Origin: Cunninghamella blakesleeana
Taxonomy: Eukaryota; Mucoromycota; Mucoromycetes; Mucorales; Cunninghamellaceae
Direction: 5' to 3'
DNA: 64,000 nt
Assembly: GCA_017871115.1 (NCBI GenBank)
Contig: JAFCIZ010000011.1
Coordinates: forward strand, 141,501-205,500
Position numbers and translations under genes: made by a program. Below, piece by piece: positions 22,605 to 34,859 of this stretch. Under the pieces are notes generated by a model, which worked only from the letters and a program-made list of their open reading frames with translations, had not been told where the DNA came from and ran no database searches. Positions within the stretch are counted from its first letter, which is position 1. The number at the start of each line of letters is the position of its first letter.

Positions 22605-25600
22605 ATGTCTTTTGAACATCAAAACAATAATACTAAAATTGTTGCTGAAGCCACCGCTTCTCCTATCACTGCCAATTCTTCCAAGTCTTCTTCTCCTGCT
22701 CCTATGGATACTTTTCCTATGACTGGTACCTCTGCTTCCAAACATGCTAAAGTACCTACTTTAAATGAAAAAATCCAAAGGTTAAAGGATAAATTAACAT
22801 CCAAATTAAATATATTAGCTGATATGGATATTGATCACAAAGATTACTACAATGTGAGTCAAGAAGTAGCTTTGTTGACTAGACATATTGAAACTTTGCA
22901 GACATCCCAGAAGGTTTTGAACAACACCATCTCTAGTAATACTAATATAAGGATGACCTACAAAGATGTTCCTTTATTTTATTTGGATGGTCAGGTTAAA
23001 AACGATACCAATGCTGAGGTGTTTAAATCTGCTGAACTTTTCTTAGAAAAGTTTGAAAGAATTCTTATATCCAATGGTGTAAACCTTGAAGTTGATTGGG
23101 AACAATGGGTACATTGTGCCATGGTGGGTGATTCCTCCATTTGGTTCAAAGATCACTTAAAAGGTAAATCTTTATCTTGGTCCACAGCTTCCAAGCTGAT
23201 CATAGATACTTTTGACGCCAAGGATAAAAGAATAAAAAATGCTTTAAATGTAGTAAACATGAAGATGCATGATGGTGAATCTGTTAATGAGTTTGGTCTT
23301 AGATTTCAAGCTGCATACCATAATGCTAAATGGTCTGATGATGAAATCATGGCTGTCCTCTGTCTTCGTGCCCTTCCTCGTTCTTTACAACATGGTGTTT
23401 TAATTGCCATGCAAGGACGTGATGATAATATTGACGGTGTTCCTTCTTCTTCTTCTGTGGTTTTAAATATTGCCCGCAATATACATGCCCAGAAACGTGC
23501 TTTTGACCATGAAGGAGAATCTTCTGATTCAAAAAGAAGCAAAAGAAGAACCAGTAGTGATCGTTTTCCTGTAAGGGATAAATACTGTTCTGAACATGGT
23601 AAAAGATCAAGCCATACTACTGAGGAATGCAAAGTATTAAAAAATAAAATTGTTGCTAGTAAACTTATTCCTAAACACGCTCCAGTATCTACTTCTGTTG
23701 CTACGAATAATGTTGTTGCTGGTAAACAATGTTGGAATTGTCCTGAGGTATACACACCTGAACATAAATCACATTGCAAGGGAAAGCAATTCAAAAACCA
23801 AACATACAGAGTACAAGCTATTAACGCTTCCACCTCTTTTACAAATAAAAATGTGTCCACACCTAAGGTCACGGCTATTCCTACTCTTCTTCTCCCTAAA
23901 CATCATGCTGACATTGATTTGAATCTTGATTGGGATGAATTAGAAGTACAAGCTGCTGATGATATAGAAGAGACACTTGAAGATGCTATGGATGTTGAAG
24001 GCAATAAAGACAAAAATGAAATTAACATTAATATTAATATGATAACTACACATCATACTAATAATAATAATCCCTTTATATTACCATTAATTGTTAATGA
24101 CATTAGAATGAAAGCCTTGCTAGACACTGGTGCTGATGTATCTGTGATTAGCCTGAAATTTTGTTCTAATAATAATATAAAGTTTAATAAAAATCCACAT
24201 GTTAATTTGCATTTTGTCACTAAAAATAATTCGTCTTCACACATCGGTCTTACGGGACCTGTCTCCATTAAATACAATGGATTAATACTTACACATTCAT
24301 TCCATGTATTAGAGCTATCTTCTAATGATTATGATATCTTGATTGGAAGAGACTTAATACCAAAACTTGATATAGGTTTTTTAGGTCTTGCATACAATTG
24401 GGATGATAATAAAATACAGATCAAAAACAATGATGATAAAGAATTATTAGAAATAAAAGAACCTAATAATTCACCTGCAGGTACAAAGGAAGAAAGAATC
24501 ATATTCATAGATTCTATAACACCTTATATTGATGAAAATCAATTGATACCTAAGACATCTTTTTGTACACTTGATATTTCTGTAGTTAAATTAAATACAC
24601 CTACTATGCCATCCAATGATACTAATCATCGCCAATATCCTATAGCATATACAATGCAACCATTGGTTGATGAGGCAGTAAAAACTTGGTTGGAAGAAGG
24701 TACAATCACTATCGCCCCAGTCGATACCACTTGGAATAGTCCTATAACACTTGCACCCAAGAAAGATGAATACGGTAATATCACCGGTAAACGCCCTTGT
24801 CTTGATCCACGACACATTAATAAACATTTACAGGATGATATATATCCTTTACCATTAATCAATGAGATCTTTGAGAACATGCACGGATCAAAAATCTTCA
24901 CCACACTAGATTTAAAAAGTGCATTTCATAGATTCATGATTCATCCAGATGATCAACATAAAACTACTTTTACACACAAAGGTAGACAATACATGTTTAA
25001 AGGTTGTCCTTTTGGATTGAAGCCTCTATCATCTAAATTTCAAAGAGTAATGCATCACATCTTCAATGGTCTTCCTTACGTCCAAACATTTGTTGATGAT
25101 GTTGTTATTCATTCTAAAAATATGACAGAACACATTGAACACGTATCTATAGCAATAAAGAAATTAACAGAAGTTAATTTGATACTTAATCCTAAAAAAT
25201 GTCACTTCGCACAGACATGTGTTTACTTACTAGGATTCTGTATATCAGATAAAGGTCATGATCTTGATCCACGAAAAGTCACTAATGTATTAGAATGGCA
25301 ACGTCCTAAGACAGGTCATGCTGTTCAACAGTTTCTTGGTATAGTTAATTACTTCAGATTACACATAGCTAATATTGCTGCTTTAACTGCACCTATAGAC
25401 GCTTTACGTAATTACAAAAATATAACAAATAATGATTGGACATCAGTTCATGAAAAACATTTTAATACCATTAAACAAGAATTACAAAATAATACATTAT
25501 TACACTTTCCTGATCTTTCTAAAACATTTTATGTTGCAACTGATGCCAGTGATTATGGTATTGGTGCATCATTATTTCAAAAAATAAACGGTAAAGAACG

Positions 25601-27438
25601 TCATATAGGATACATGGCTAAATCTTTATCTAAAAGTCAACGCAATTATAGTACTAATAAAAGAGAACTATTAGCTATAGTTTTTGCACTTAAAAAATAT
25701 CATAAATTCTTATGGGGTAAACCTTTTGTACTTTACACTGATCATAGAGCTTTTACCTATTTACATACACAAAAGATAGCTTCACCCATGATGATACAAT
25801 GGCTAGATACTTTACTTGATTATTCTTTTACTATTATTCACTTACCAGGTAAACTTAACACACTACCTGATCTCTTGTCCCGTCTTGATATACCTGACAA
25901 AGAGATGGAGGGGGATAATAAACCAAATAAATCAAGCCAACACCTTTTAGCAAACAAAGGTTATGCAAACAAAAAGCCAAACAAAATAATAAAAGAAAAA
26001 CTGGATAAAATAAAACAAAAAGGACCATACTTTGAAGAAAAACATTTTATCCAAGTAATCCAAAATCAAACCACTGATTATATTACACCACCAGCTAATC
26101 AACATAAATCCATACTACAAAGAGTTCATTCTTTCGGACACTTTGGTGCTGAAGCAATTGTTAAAGCTGTACATAATGAAGGTTTACATTGGGTTCATAT
26201 TATGAAAGATGCACTAGAAATAGTCAAAGAATGTCCTGCTTGTCAAAAATATAATATTGTAAGAAGAGGATATAATCCATTACGTCCTGTCTTTGCTTAT
26301 TTACCAGGTGATCATTGGGCTATTGATTTATGTGGACCTTTTCCTACATCAACTAAAGGCAACAACTATTTATTAGTTATGGTTGACGTATGTACCCGAT
26401 TCAATATCTATCGACCTTTACCTGACAAAAAATCTGACACTGTTATTCACACTTTAATACAAGTATTTGGCGATTTTGGTTATCCAAAAATTGTACAATC
26501 CGATAACGGTACTGAATTTAAAAATCAATTCTTTAAAAATCTATATACTACTATGAATATTGATCATCGTCTATCTACACCTTATCATCCACGAGGTAAT
26601 GGCGTTGCTGAAAGATATGTTCGTATTGCACAAGAGATTATTCAAAAACATATACAAGGAACAAAAGTGGATTGGGATTGGTATACTCCAATTGCACAAT
26701 TAGCAGTTAACCATAAAATATCTAAACGGTTACAAACTGCCCCTTTTTCACTTATGTTTGCTAGACATATGAATACACCTTATGCTGCATTAGATAAAAA
26801 CAAAACAGATACTGACATCACATCCAAAAATCCTATATCCTATCAAAAACTACTGGATAGAATGGATTATATGGCTGATATTGTATTTCCAGCTATTAAG
26901 GAAAGAACGGATATGATTGTTAAAGCACAAAAAGAAGCTTTTAATAAAAAATATCCAATAATAAACTTTCCAATTAATAGTTATGTAGTTGCACGTTTAC
27001 CTACACGTACTAGTAAACTAGCTCCTGTATATGAAGGTCCATATATTGTAGTTAATAAAACTGAAAACGGTAATTATATTTTAAAAGATATGACTGGTGC
27101 ATTAACATCAAGAAATTATACACCATCAGAATTAAAACTAATATCACACGATGAAACCATTCCAACTGATGAAATCTATGAAGTTGAAGCTATAATAAAC
27201 CATAGAGGCACTGAACAAAATAGAGAATATAAAATAAGATGGAAAGGTTATTCTGCTGAAGATGATACATGGGAAAAATCTATCGATATAAATGCACAAG
27301 ACTGCATTGATACATATTGGAAAAGAATAAATATATTAAAAGAAAAAGAAAAGAAAAATTTAAATGAAAAGAGAAATCCTCTTAAAAGAAAACAAGCCAC
27401 GTCGGTCATTAAAAAACATGGTCGTAGAAAACTGCTTG

Positions 27439-27443
<5 letters not shown>
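22605..27443 (+). CDS. Gag-Pol polyprotein of Ty3/gypsy element
   Basis: A 1612-residue fused Gag-Pol without internal stop or frameshift. Gag occupies about residues 1-400 and has a capsid-like region and cysteine motifs, including CWNC-x7-H-x3-C. Protease has DTGAD with catalytic Asp at about 507. Reverse transcriptase shows TLDLKSAFH and FVDD at about 829-832. RNase H shows ATDASDYGIG (Asp about 980), REL and YTDHRAF. Integrase has the H/C zinc region ending CPACQ and the catalytic triad Asp 1241, Asp 1300 and Glu 1336, with 35 residues between the last two. A chromodomain from about 1525 (YEVEAIINHR, YKIRWKGY, DDTWE) probably targets chromatin. All key residues are present, so activity is plausible. 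The start ATG follows an A+T-rich leader of about 120 bases after the LTR. Confidence 0.95.

Positions 27444-27476
<33 letters not shown>
27444..27476 (+). repeat. Poly(A) run directly after the Gag-Pol stop
   Basis: About 33 A residues follow the TAA of the polyprotein and precede the short pre-LTR region. Such a run inside an LTR element is not needed for its cycle. Confidence 0.8.
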
Positions 27477-27478
<2 letters not shown>

Positions 27479-27544
27479 TCTTTTCTTCAACTATACTTCT
27501 AAAAAAAATTCACAAATATAACACTCTAACGGTTGCTTCAACCT

Positions 27545-27553
27545 GGAAGGGAG
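27545..27553 (+). other. Polypurine tract
   Basis: GGAAGGGAG, followed by TAA, lies immediately 5' of the 3' LTR, the usual position for plus-strand DNA priming. Confidence 0.8.
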
Positions 27554-27556
27554 TAA

Positions 27557-27966
27557 TGTTGTATTTACCATATAATAACAATATTAAATGACTTCATAAC
27601 TATAATACACTTATAATACACATGAAATATTTGATATTTATTATAAAATCACTACTGTGTACCTGATACAAAATGATCTATTCCTATTAGCTTATGCATT
27701 GCTATAACTTTAAATCTTCTAATCCCGCAGATCCATTACCATAGACACACTTTAAACTCCATTCTAATTCACGTTACCTTTACTAGATAACTTTATAATT
27801 CTATTTTCATATTATATCATATAAACTAAGCCCAGTGTCACCAATCCACTAAAAGGTATAAATACAACCCTTGTCTTTTACATTTGAATAAAGGTTAACC
27901 AAAAGTTTCACAATATTTCTTTGTTTTTAATTTTTTTTGTATAATTTTGAATTGATAAATTCAACA
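27557..27966 (+). repeat. 3' LTR
   Basis: It is the same as the 5' LTR apart from two extra T in a T run and one extra G near the end. It is followed by AATAA, the target-site duplication. Confidence 0.95.
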
Positions 27967-27971
27967 AATAA

Positions 27972-29210
27972 TATATAAAATATATGAAAGATTATCACAA
28001 TTGAATTATAAGACATATTTATTAACATCACTAACCATATGAAAATAAAATGTTAATTTATACAAGTACCAGAGCAGTATTGGTTTATCATTCAAATCTT
28101 TATCTCATATTTATAATAAAACGGAAAATTCCAGAAATTTGATTTAGTAGTTTTGTTTTATTTATTATATAGTATTTTTTCCATCTTTACCTATTTTGCT
28201 TAGTTTAATCATTTTATCTAATTTTTTTTATATCTGTTGAAAATATCAAATATCACAAACTAAGTAGTGAGGAGTAACTTTTTTTTTTTTCCAAACTAAA
28301 AAAGAACATAAAAAAATAGAGAGAGAAGAATAAGCTACTATATTATATATTTTTATTACATACTATTTTTATTTTTTTATTTAGCCTTACACCTACACTA
28401 AAGTGATTTGAACATGACATATAAGTAAACGCATTCAAGCTAAAACATACATATTCAATAGGATGTTACGCAGCTTGAAATATCATATACTTTTACCTAA
28501 TAAAAAAAAGCAATGATGGGACACTATAACGAAAATATACTATATAATTCGATATTCCTGTTAAACAAGTAAGAGTAAAATAAAGTTAATGCTCTATAGA
28601 AAACTTTTAAAAAACAGAAAATGAAAAGTTTTTTAAATAAAAAACTTTTATAAAGAGCCCACATTAGTTAATTCTTTGCTTACATTGATTAGCTTCCTAA
28701 AATGAAATTTTAAGAACCTAACTCATTTTCATCACTAAGTACGTAATACAATTGCTTATTTGACAAATATTAATTAGATAACTTGGTCATTTTATGATAC
28801 TATAAAATAAATTATTAATTAAAGTATGATGTATTTTTATAATTGATTGTCACATTATACTATTACTATACATTAGTTAAAAAATCTAAACAAATGTACA
28901 AGTACGTAGTAATTTTTTTGGGCAACTTAAGGAAATAAAAACTATTGTTTCTCTACATAAGGTTTTCTTTTTTTTCTTTTTTTATTTTGGCAAGCTATAT
29001 TAAAAACGGTAAGCTAATAATAATGAAGTGATAGATATCACATGAAATAATATTTTAAGACAGTTTTACCAACCATAAAGATTATGGATATAAAAATACA
29101 GCTAATCTTTTATTTAGTTATTTTTTATTTTTAATTATTTTTTGTTCGTAGTAATACAGCAAAATAAAGTTTTTTATGTAAAGTACAGTAAATAGTTTAA
29201 TTCAATTCTT
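27972..29210. other. Intergenic, no gene
   Basis: The stretch is plain A+T-rich sequence between the retrotransposon and the 3' end of the first CoA-transferase gene. A short inverted AAAAGTTTT-rich hairpin is present near 28605-28650. Nothing else is seen. Confidence 0.6.
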
Positions 29211-31131
29211 TTATGCAACGATTTGTTTTGTATTAAGATCTTTTGGCCAGAGAGGAGCATCTGTTCCATTTGAACGTGTTGGAATATCAAATCCAGGTGT
29301 TACTTGGTCATTACTAAAACGAACCACAGGTTTAATTGTATATAATTGCACATTATGTTGATCACCATTCAAAATATCTCTTTTTTCAAAAAATTCAGGA
29401 TTCCATAATTGAGGAGAGTGTTGTTTTAATAAAGCGCTATATTGGGCCACAGAACCGATCATATTATGAAAATATCTTAATTTAGGCTCCCCTTTTTGTT
29501 TCCAGAGTTCTAACCAAAGATCATTATTATAGGTACCTATTTGGTCCACTAACCACATGGAATAATAATTAATAGCCGAATCAATTACATAAGATCCACC
29601 TTTTGTTGAACGAGTAATTAGGGCTTGGATCACAGCAGTAGCTCCAGCAGTACCAGTACAATAATCACTATTAGGAAAAACAAGTGAAACTAGTTTTTTT
29701 TTTAAAAAAATAAAATAAAATAAGTGTAAATATAATAGTAATAATAAACAAATAAAATATTTTTTTAATATGCGTTTAAGTATATATAAACTCACCAGCT
29801 TCGCCTTTTTTTATTTCAGGATCACCAGAAGCCAATGCTAAAGCTTCTGCAAATTTTGTAGAAACACCACAACAAGCATCACTAATAGGTTGCCAGCCAA
29901 TTCGACCTTGCCAAGGTCCATGCCATCCATAGGTATTTTCTCTTACATAGATAACTCCTTTTCCACGTTCTTTGGCCATCTTTAATATATTTTCTTTTCC
30001 CAATCCATATTTATCTAAATGATAAGGTCGATACCCTTCTACAATCACATCAGCTTCTTGCATTAATGCTAATAACTTTTTTCTATCTTCTTCATCATGG
30101 AAATCTAACTCAGTGCACCATTTTCCATAATTTGTATCAGCAAGGACACCAGAGACATCAGGTAATTTTGGACTTGTAATTCTTAATACACTTGCACCAT
30201 ATTCAGCTAATGTTCTTGTAATTACAGGAGCAGCAATGACACGAGTAATATCCAATACTTTTAATCCTTTTAAAGGCCGTTTCACATCAGCATTTGCATT
30301 ATCATCATCAATCCACCATTGAGCAGGTGTATTATCTTCTATAAAATGAGTTTCAAAAAGATTAACATGTTCTGTTGCTTTATATTGTTCAGTTTGTTTG
30401 AATTCCTCCGTACTAAAGCAAATAGAACCAGCTTCACCATGTTGATCATTGGATAAAGTATCCAATTCTTCTGCTGTATATTGTAGACATTTTTCTTGAT
30501 AAAGAGAGGTTGCTTGATCAAATGATAATTTAGTTAAGGATTCATCATGATCAGCCAATGACATGCCAAGCGCCTTTTGAATAATTTGAGGTTGGAAGGA
30601 ACCGTAAAGGTGGTAAAGTTTGTCATCTTTGGTTTTATAAATAGAACAGGAACAAAAGTTATACGGAAGATGTTTTTTAAAAAAATCTTGGTTTTTAAAT
30701 AATTGATTGTAAAGGCGATGATATGCAGGATTAGGTAAACCTAAGTGCTCCTCTTTTTCTTCTACTTGTTCTGATTTAATACTATTTTTATTTTCTATAT
30801 TAATGTTAGGAGCGGTAACAACTAATTCATTAGTAAAGGTGGTCATTATAAAAAGTTGAGCATGGTCTGTATTAATAGTAATGTTATCTATAGTTGTATT
30901 GTATTTCTTTTGTACCAAGTCAAGAATACTAAGACCTTCAAATGCTTTCAATACACTAATAGACTCAGCGAAACGCCAGTTAATAGGAATCCCAGGTTGT
31001 TTATTTCCTTCAAAACGAAGCTTTGTACTTGCTAGTTGTTTTAAATCACTTGAATAAGTCACTTTATCATTGTTTATAATAGAGGAATGAAACAAGTTCA
31101 TACATTCTTCTTGTAGATTGTATTCATTCAT
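29211..31131 (-). CDS. Family III CoA-transferase (CaiB/BaiF type), copy 1
   Basis: Two exons, 31131-29796 and 29689-29211, joined by a 106-bp GTGAGT...TAG intron, give 604 residues. The family moves CoA between carboxylic acids through an aspartyl-CoA intermediate. The N-terminal half carries PGIPINWRFAESISVLKAFEG. The second half carries LKGLKVLDITRVIAAPVITRTLAEYGASVLR, then DVIVEGYRP, KERGKGVIYVREN and GWQPISDACCGVSTKFAEALA. Asp in PISDACCG is my candidate for the nucleophile. After the intron PNSDYCTGTAGA follows. The length suits the fungal two-half form. No targeting signal is obvious. This copy differs from copies 2 and 3, which are closer to each other. Substrate unknown. Confidence 0.9.
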
Positions 31132-31984
31132 TCTTATGCTATAAAAAATAAAGTTAAAAGAAAAAGAAAGGTGAGAATAAAAAAAATCGAGATTTTATTA
31201 ACAGATAAAAAAATCTGAGCTTAAAATCCAGATTTTTTACTTTTTTTACTTTATAGTTTTTTCGTATATAAGCTATTATAGCCATAGGTACGTATTTAAA
31301 TATATGGTCTTTATTTAATAAAAACAAAAGATTATACTTTTATATGTTGATAATTTTTTAAATATATATAAAAAAAAGATTACATATAGAACTGTAAGAA
31401 TAGGTATAAAAATAAACACATTCTATGTTTATCAGATGAAAAAAAACTTCATCTGATAATGAACCTTTTTTTCTAACCATATTGTAATTCAGATATAAAT
31501 AATATGGTAAAGAAAAATGTTTTTCAATTATTATAATTTTATTTCGATTTATTTTATTTTTTATAATAAAACCAGCAACCATTTATAATAATAAAAACAT
31601 AAACTATCATATAATTCTAAAATTTGATTATCAGATTTTTTTTATTTTATTATATTTTGTGTATCCTTATATTTTATTGTCACATCCAATAAACTTTAAG
31701 CATTTTTTATTATATTTTCTCAGTTATATTTTTCATTCCACATAATACATATATATATGTATCCTTTTAAGGTGTGAATAAAACTATATGGAAGAAGAAT
31801 AAAGAAAAAAAAATCGTATTTTACTTTGTCTTTTTTTATTTTTCCAGTTGGTAAATAATTCAAATGTTTTTTAATAAATCAATAAAATATTTAAAATTAT
31901 ATAGTAAAAATTTTGTTTTTAAAAAAAGGTGATAGTGTAGTACAAGATATTTATGAATCTCATATATTTATAAATGATAATATT
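31132..31984. other. Intergenic, no gene
   Basis: Upstream region of CoA-transferase copy 1. It is A+T-rich and no coding frame is supported. Confidence 0.55.
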
Positions 31985-32460
31985 AAAATAGTAGTGTTTC
32001 CAGATAATGGATGTGGATAAAAAAAATTATATAATTCAAAGAAAACTAAAAACTGGTTGGATTTTCGCCTGCTAAACCTTCTTTTGCATATGAGATAAAA
32101 GGGCTATGAACTATCGCAAAGGAACTGGATGGCTCATACTTGTAACTTAGTCTTACATTCCCTGAAAAACATATAGAGTATATTTTCATTATACACCGTA
32201 ATGACTAAAGAAGGCGTTTACTACCTATAAATTACAAAGATAAATAAATTTATAGGCTGATATATCAACCATATATAAATTTTGAAGAAAAAGTCAATGA
32301 ATGGTTCGATTAATGACGTAAGATAAAATGATATAGTTAGTATCAGAAAGGTATCAGAATATGCTCACGTTTTTCATTTGTTCTTGTTTCAAAAGTGTGG
32401 GATAGTTAATGCGTGTACTGATCACATTTCTACAAAAACAGAGTATGAAGTAAAAAAAAG
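31985..32460 (-). pseudogene. Direct repeat R1 with short exons of an unknown gene
   Basis: The minus strand holds a final-exon-like reading after TTTTTCAG (about 32170-32045) containing VRLSYKYEPSSSFAIVHS and ending before a TAG. A second exon-like piece follows a TTTTTGTAG acceptor near 32435 (NVISTRINYPTLLKQEQ) and runs into GTGAGC. Both are also present, with stop codons and shifts, in R2 at 34860-35345. This copy may be the last two exons of a functional gene, or a less decayed remnant. No family is recognised and no full-length frame was assembled. Confidence 0.4.
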
Positions 32461-32813
32461 CAATATTAGTATAATTCTTATTTAAAATAAAATATGTGAA
32501 AAAAAAAATGATATATATAAAATTTTCGGGCAGTTACCTTTTTTGTCATAATTTTCTTTTAAAAAATTAAAAAAAAAAATACAATAATTAATAAAACTAC
32601 TTTGCCCAAAGCGTGTCTTCAGATTATTTTCTTGGGCTAGGAAACTTCACAACTATGTATTATACATAAAAGTTTGATGCATAAAAAAAAATATCAATAT
32701 ATAAAATCAAAATGGATTTGTTGCCCATTACTTTTATCAATAAATATCATTGATAAATAAATATGTACATAGTAAAAATCGAATAAAAAAAATTTAAAGA
32801 ATATAAAAAAAAA

Positions 32814-33058
32814 CCTTGGATGGTCGTGTTTATTAAATTTGGGGTGTGAAAATAAGGGTGTATTCATTTTATTTACTTATCTTCTATTATTGATTTACTA
32901 TATTGGTTTTATTTATTGCTATTACTATTGATTACTTTGTTTTATCTTATATAATAAAAACAAAATAATTTTGGTAACGGGCTTTTAGAGGTTCCTTTTT
33001 GTCATATGAAATAACTTGAACCAACCTTTTTTATATTTAAAGAATCGTTCAATCTTTG
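32814..33058 (+). repeat. Long inverted repeat, left arm
   Basis: The 245 bases from CCTTGGATGG to AATCTTTG are, by eye, perfectly complementary to 33954-34198. Similarity extends outward (AAATTTAAAG) and inward through a poly(T) run and GTAAAAAA, giving arms of about 290-310 bases. The arms enclose the secreted cysteine-rich gene at 33435. Confidence 0.9.
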
Positions 33059-33082
33059 TTTTTTTTTTTTTTTTTTTTTTTT

Positions 33083-33120
<38 letters not shown>

Positions 33121-33434
33121 ATTTATAATATTGATTAATAAGAATAAAATATTGAGTAAGCATTATTAAATAAACTATTCATAAACTTTATTTAAAATAC
33201 GTCATTATTAAAGTAAAGGGTAACCGCATGTATGTTTTTTAAAGGAAGACGATTATTTGTAGCACAGATAAACTTTTTTCTGAAACAAAGTAACTTGTTT
33301 GTGTCCTTCTGATTAGGCTAACATTCTGTTGTGCAATCTCAACTTGCTTTTAAGTTTTGAATAATTTTTTTTCTTTTCTTTTTCTTTTTAATACAATATC
33401 ATATCATATTCATTAACAGGCTTTCTTTTCCAAT

Positions 33435-33692
33435 ATGGCTTCTTATTATTTTATTCTTAGTGTTCTCTTGTTGTCTTGGTGTTTATGCATCAACGCAGAT
33501 TGTTTTAGTAGAACATATTCAACAATGTGTCAAGGTACTAGTTTTTGGATATGTGCTAACTGTGATTTATGTTGTCAAAATTGGGGTGAATGTGAAGCCG
33601 CTGGATGTGCTATCAAACCAATGGGTGCCCTTACATATTTTGAAAGAGAGAGGTTGAGACATGGTAATGTTCAACAATATATAATCGAATAA
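33435..33692 (+). CDS. Small secreted cysteine-rich protein
   Basis: An 85-residue protein. The start (MASYYFILSVLLLSWCLCINA) is a clear signal peptide with cleavage probably after about residue 21. The mature part of about 64 residues has eight cysteines spaced C-x8-C-x7-C-x2-C-x2-CC-x5-C-x4-C, followed by a cysteine-free tail (MGALTYFERERLRHGN). Four disulfides are likely. The pattern suits an extracellular effector or defence-type peptide, but no named family is recognised. There is no intron, and a T/C-rich leader precedes the ATG. It is alone between two long inverted repeats, so it may travel as a cassette. Function and toxicity are unknown. Confidence 0.75.
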   Translation: MASYYFILSVLLLSWCLCINADCFSRTYSTMCQGTSFWICANCDLCCQNWGECEAAGCAIKPMGALTYFERERLRHGNVQQYIIE

Positions 33693-33922
33693 TCACATAT
33701 GCTGTGATGACATTCTATTTTATATGGTAATATAATGACATATAAATATTATAAGTTGATATTTTTTTTATAAAATAAACTAATAAATAACTTATTTTAT
33801 ATTCCAATTATAAAATTTGATTGACGAAGTTTAAGACGCGCTTTTTTTATTATACTTTTTTTTTTATGGCGTATTAAAGCTTTTTTATTTTATTTTATTT
33901 AATTTTACTTTATTTTTTTTTA

Positions 33923-33953
<31 letters not shown>
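33693..33953. other. 3' flank of the secreted-protein gene
   Basis: A+T-rich sequence ending in a poly(A) tract of about 31 bases that forms the inner edge of the right inverted repeat arm. No gene is seen. Confidence 0.5.
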
Positions 33954-33954
<1 letters not shown>

Positions 33955-34198
33955 AAAGATTGAACGATTCTTTAAATATAAAAAAGGTTGGTTCAAGTTA
34001 TTTCATATGACAAAAAGGAACCTCTAAAAGCCCGTTACCAAAATTATTTTGTTTTTATTATATAAGATAAAACAAAGTAATCAATAGTAATAGCAATAAA
34101 TAAAACCAATATAGTAAATCAATAATAGAAGATAAGTAAATAAAATGAATACACCCTTATTTTCACACCCCAAATTTAATAAACACGACCATCCAAGG
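33954..34198 (-). repeat. Long inverted repeat, right arm
   Basis: This is the reverse complement of 32814-33058 with no visible mismatch over 245 bases. The internal spacer, including homopolymers, is 895 bases. High identity implies recent formation or gene conversion. Confidence 0.9.
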
Positions 34199-34450
34199 GT
34201 TTTTTTTCTTTAAATTTTTTTTTAAATAAAGAAAATAGTGCAATTTATATACAAAAAAAAAATAGATCTATTTTAATTCAAGACAGAGAGTACTGGTATA
34301 AATGACAATGTTATTTTTTATTTTATAATATATATCAGTATAATAAGAACCGTAAGATGGTAACCTGTAAAATTTTCATATAAATTAGTTTTATGCTATT
34401 TGGTTTTAAAATGGTTAATGCGTATACATACTATAGCTTTAGAGTTTTAG

Positions 34451-34655
34451 AGAAGATGGTATTTGTGAATCAAGTGATGAAATAGCATGCTCTAATTTCG
34501 TAAAAAACAAACAAGATGTCTTATTTTGCAAGAGTAATGGCCTGATAGGAAATTCAATATATATATTAAAAGATGGATGCTATTACTTGGGAGATGAAGA
34601 CGAAAACTGTATTAAGCTTGCTAATAATACAAACACAATGAAGCTATGTAAACAG
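34451..34655 (+). pseudogene. Exon of a second cysteine-rich, probably secreted protein
   Basis: After an acceptor-like GTTTTAG, one frame reads DGICESSDEIACSNF, then VLFCKSNG, LKDGCYYLG, ENCIKLANN and KLCKQ. It has six cysteines spaced C-x7-C-x12-C-x16-C-x9-C-x12-C. The composition is clearly protein-like, unlike the flanks. No ATG with a signal peptide could be linked upstream, so this is a partial or decayed gene. It is unrelated in spacing to the neighbour at 33435. Confidence 0.45.
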
Positions 34656-34859
34656 AATATGGTCAAAGTGATTATATTGATAAAATATGTAACATTTGAA
34701 CAACATGTTTATTTGTTTATAATAAATAATAAATAATATATATAACATATAAGCAATAATAAAATGGATATAATAATAATAAGGCGTAATAAAAATAAAG
34801 TAATAAAATTTTAAGGTTTTCTGAGTTTTAATAAATACGCCATATTATTAAAATAATTA

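Larger units (their letters stand above)
22077..27966 (+). mobile_element. Intact Ty3/gypsy chromodomain LTR retrotransposon
   Basis: The element is 5890 bp. It has a 407-bp 5' LTR and a 410-bp 3' LTR, both TGTTG...CAACA, that differ only by about three single-base length changes. It has one long ORF with protease, reverse transcriptase, RNase H, integrase and chromodomain, a polypurine tract at 27545-27553 and a 5-bp target duplication. Domain order RT-RH-IN with a C-terminal chromodomain is that of chromoviruses in the Metaviridae sense of LTR retrotransposons. It looks recently inserted and potentially autonomous. A diverged LTR (1-191) and a solo LTR (41591-41997) show repeated activity of this lineage. 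Confidence 0.95.

Noticed and set aside
23306..23872. 188-codon minus-strand ORF opposite Gag
   Set aside because: It is the antisense shadow of the Gag coding region and lacks any family signal.
33460..33657. Second frame inside the small secreted-protein gene
   Set aside because: The other frame has a proper signal peptide and eight ordered cysteines; this frame does not.
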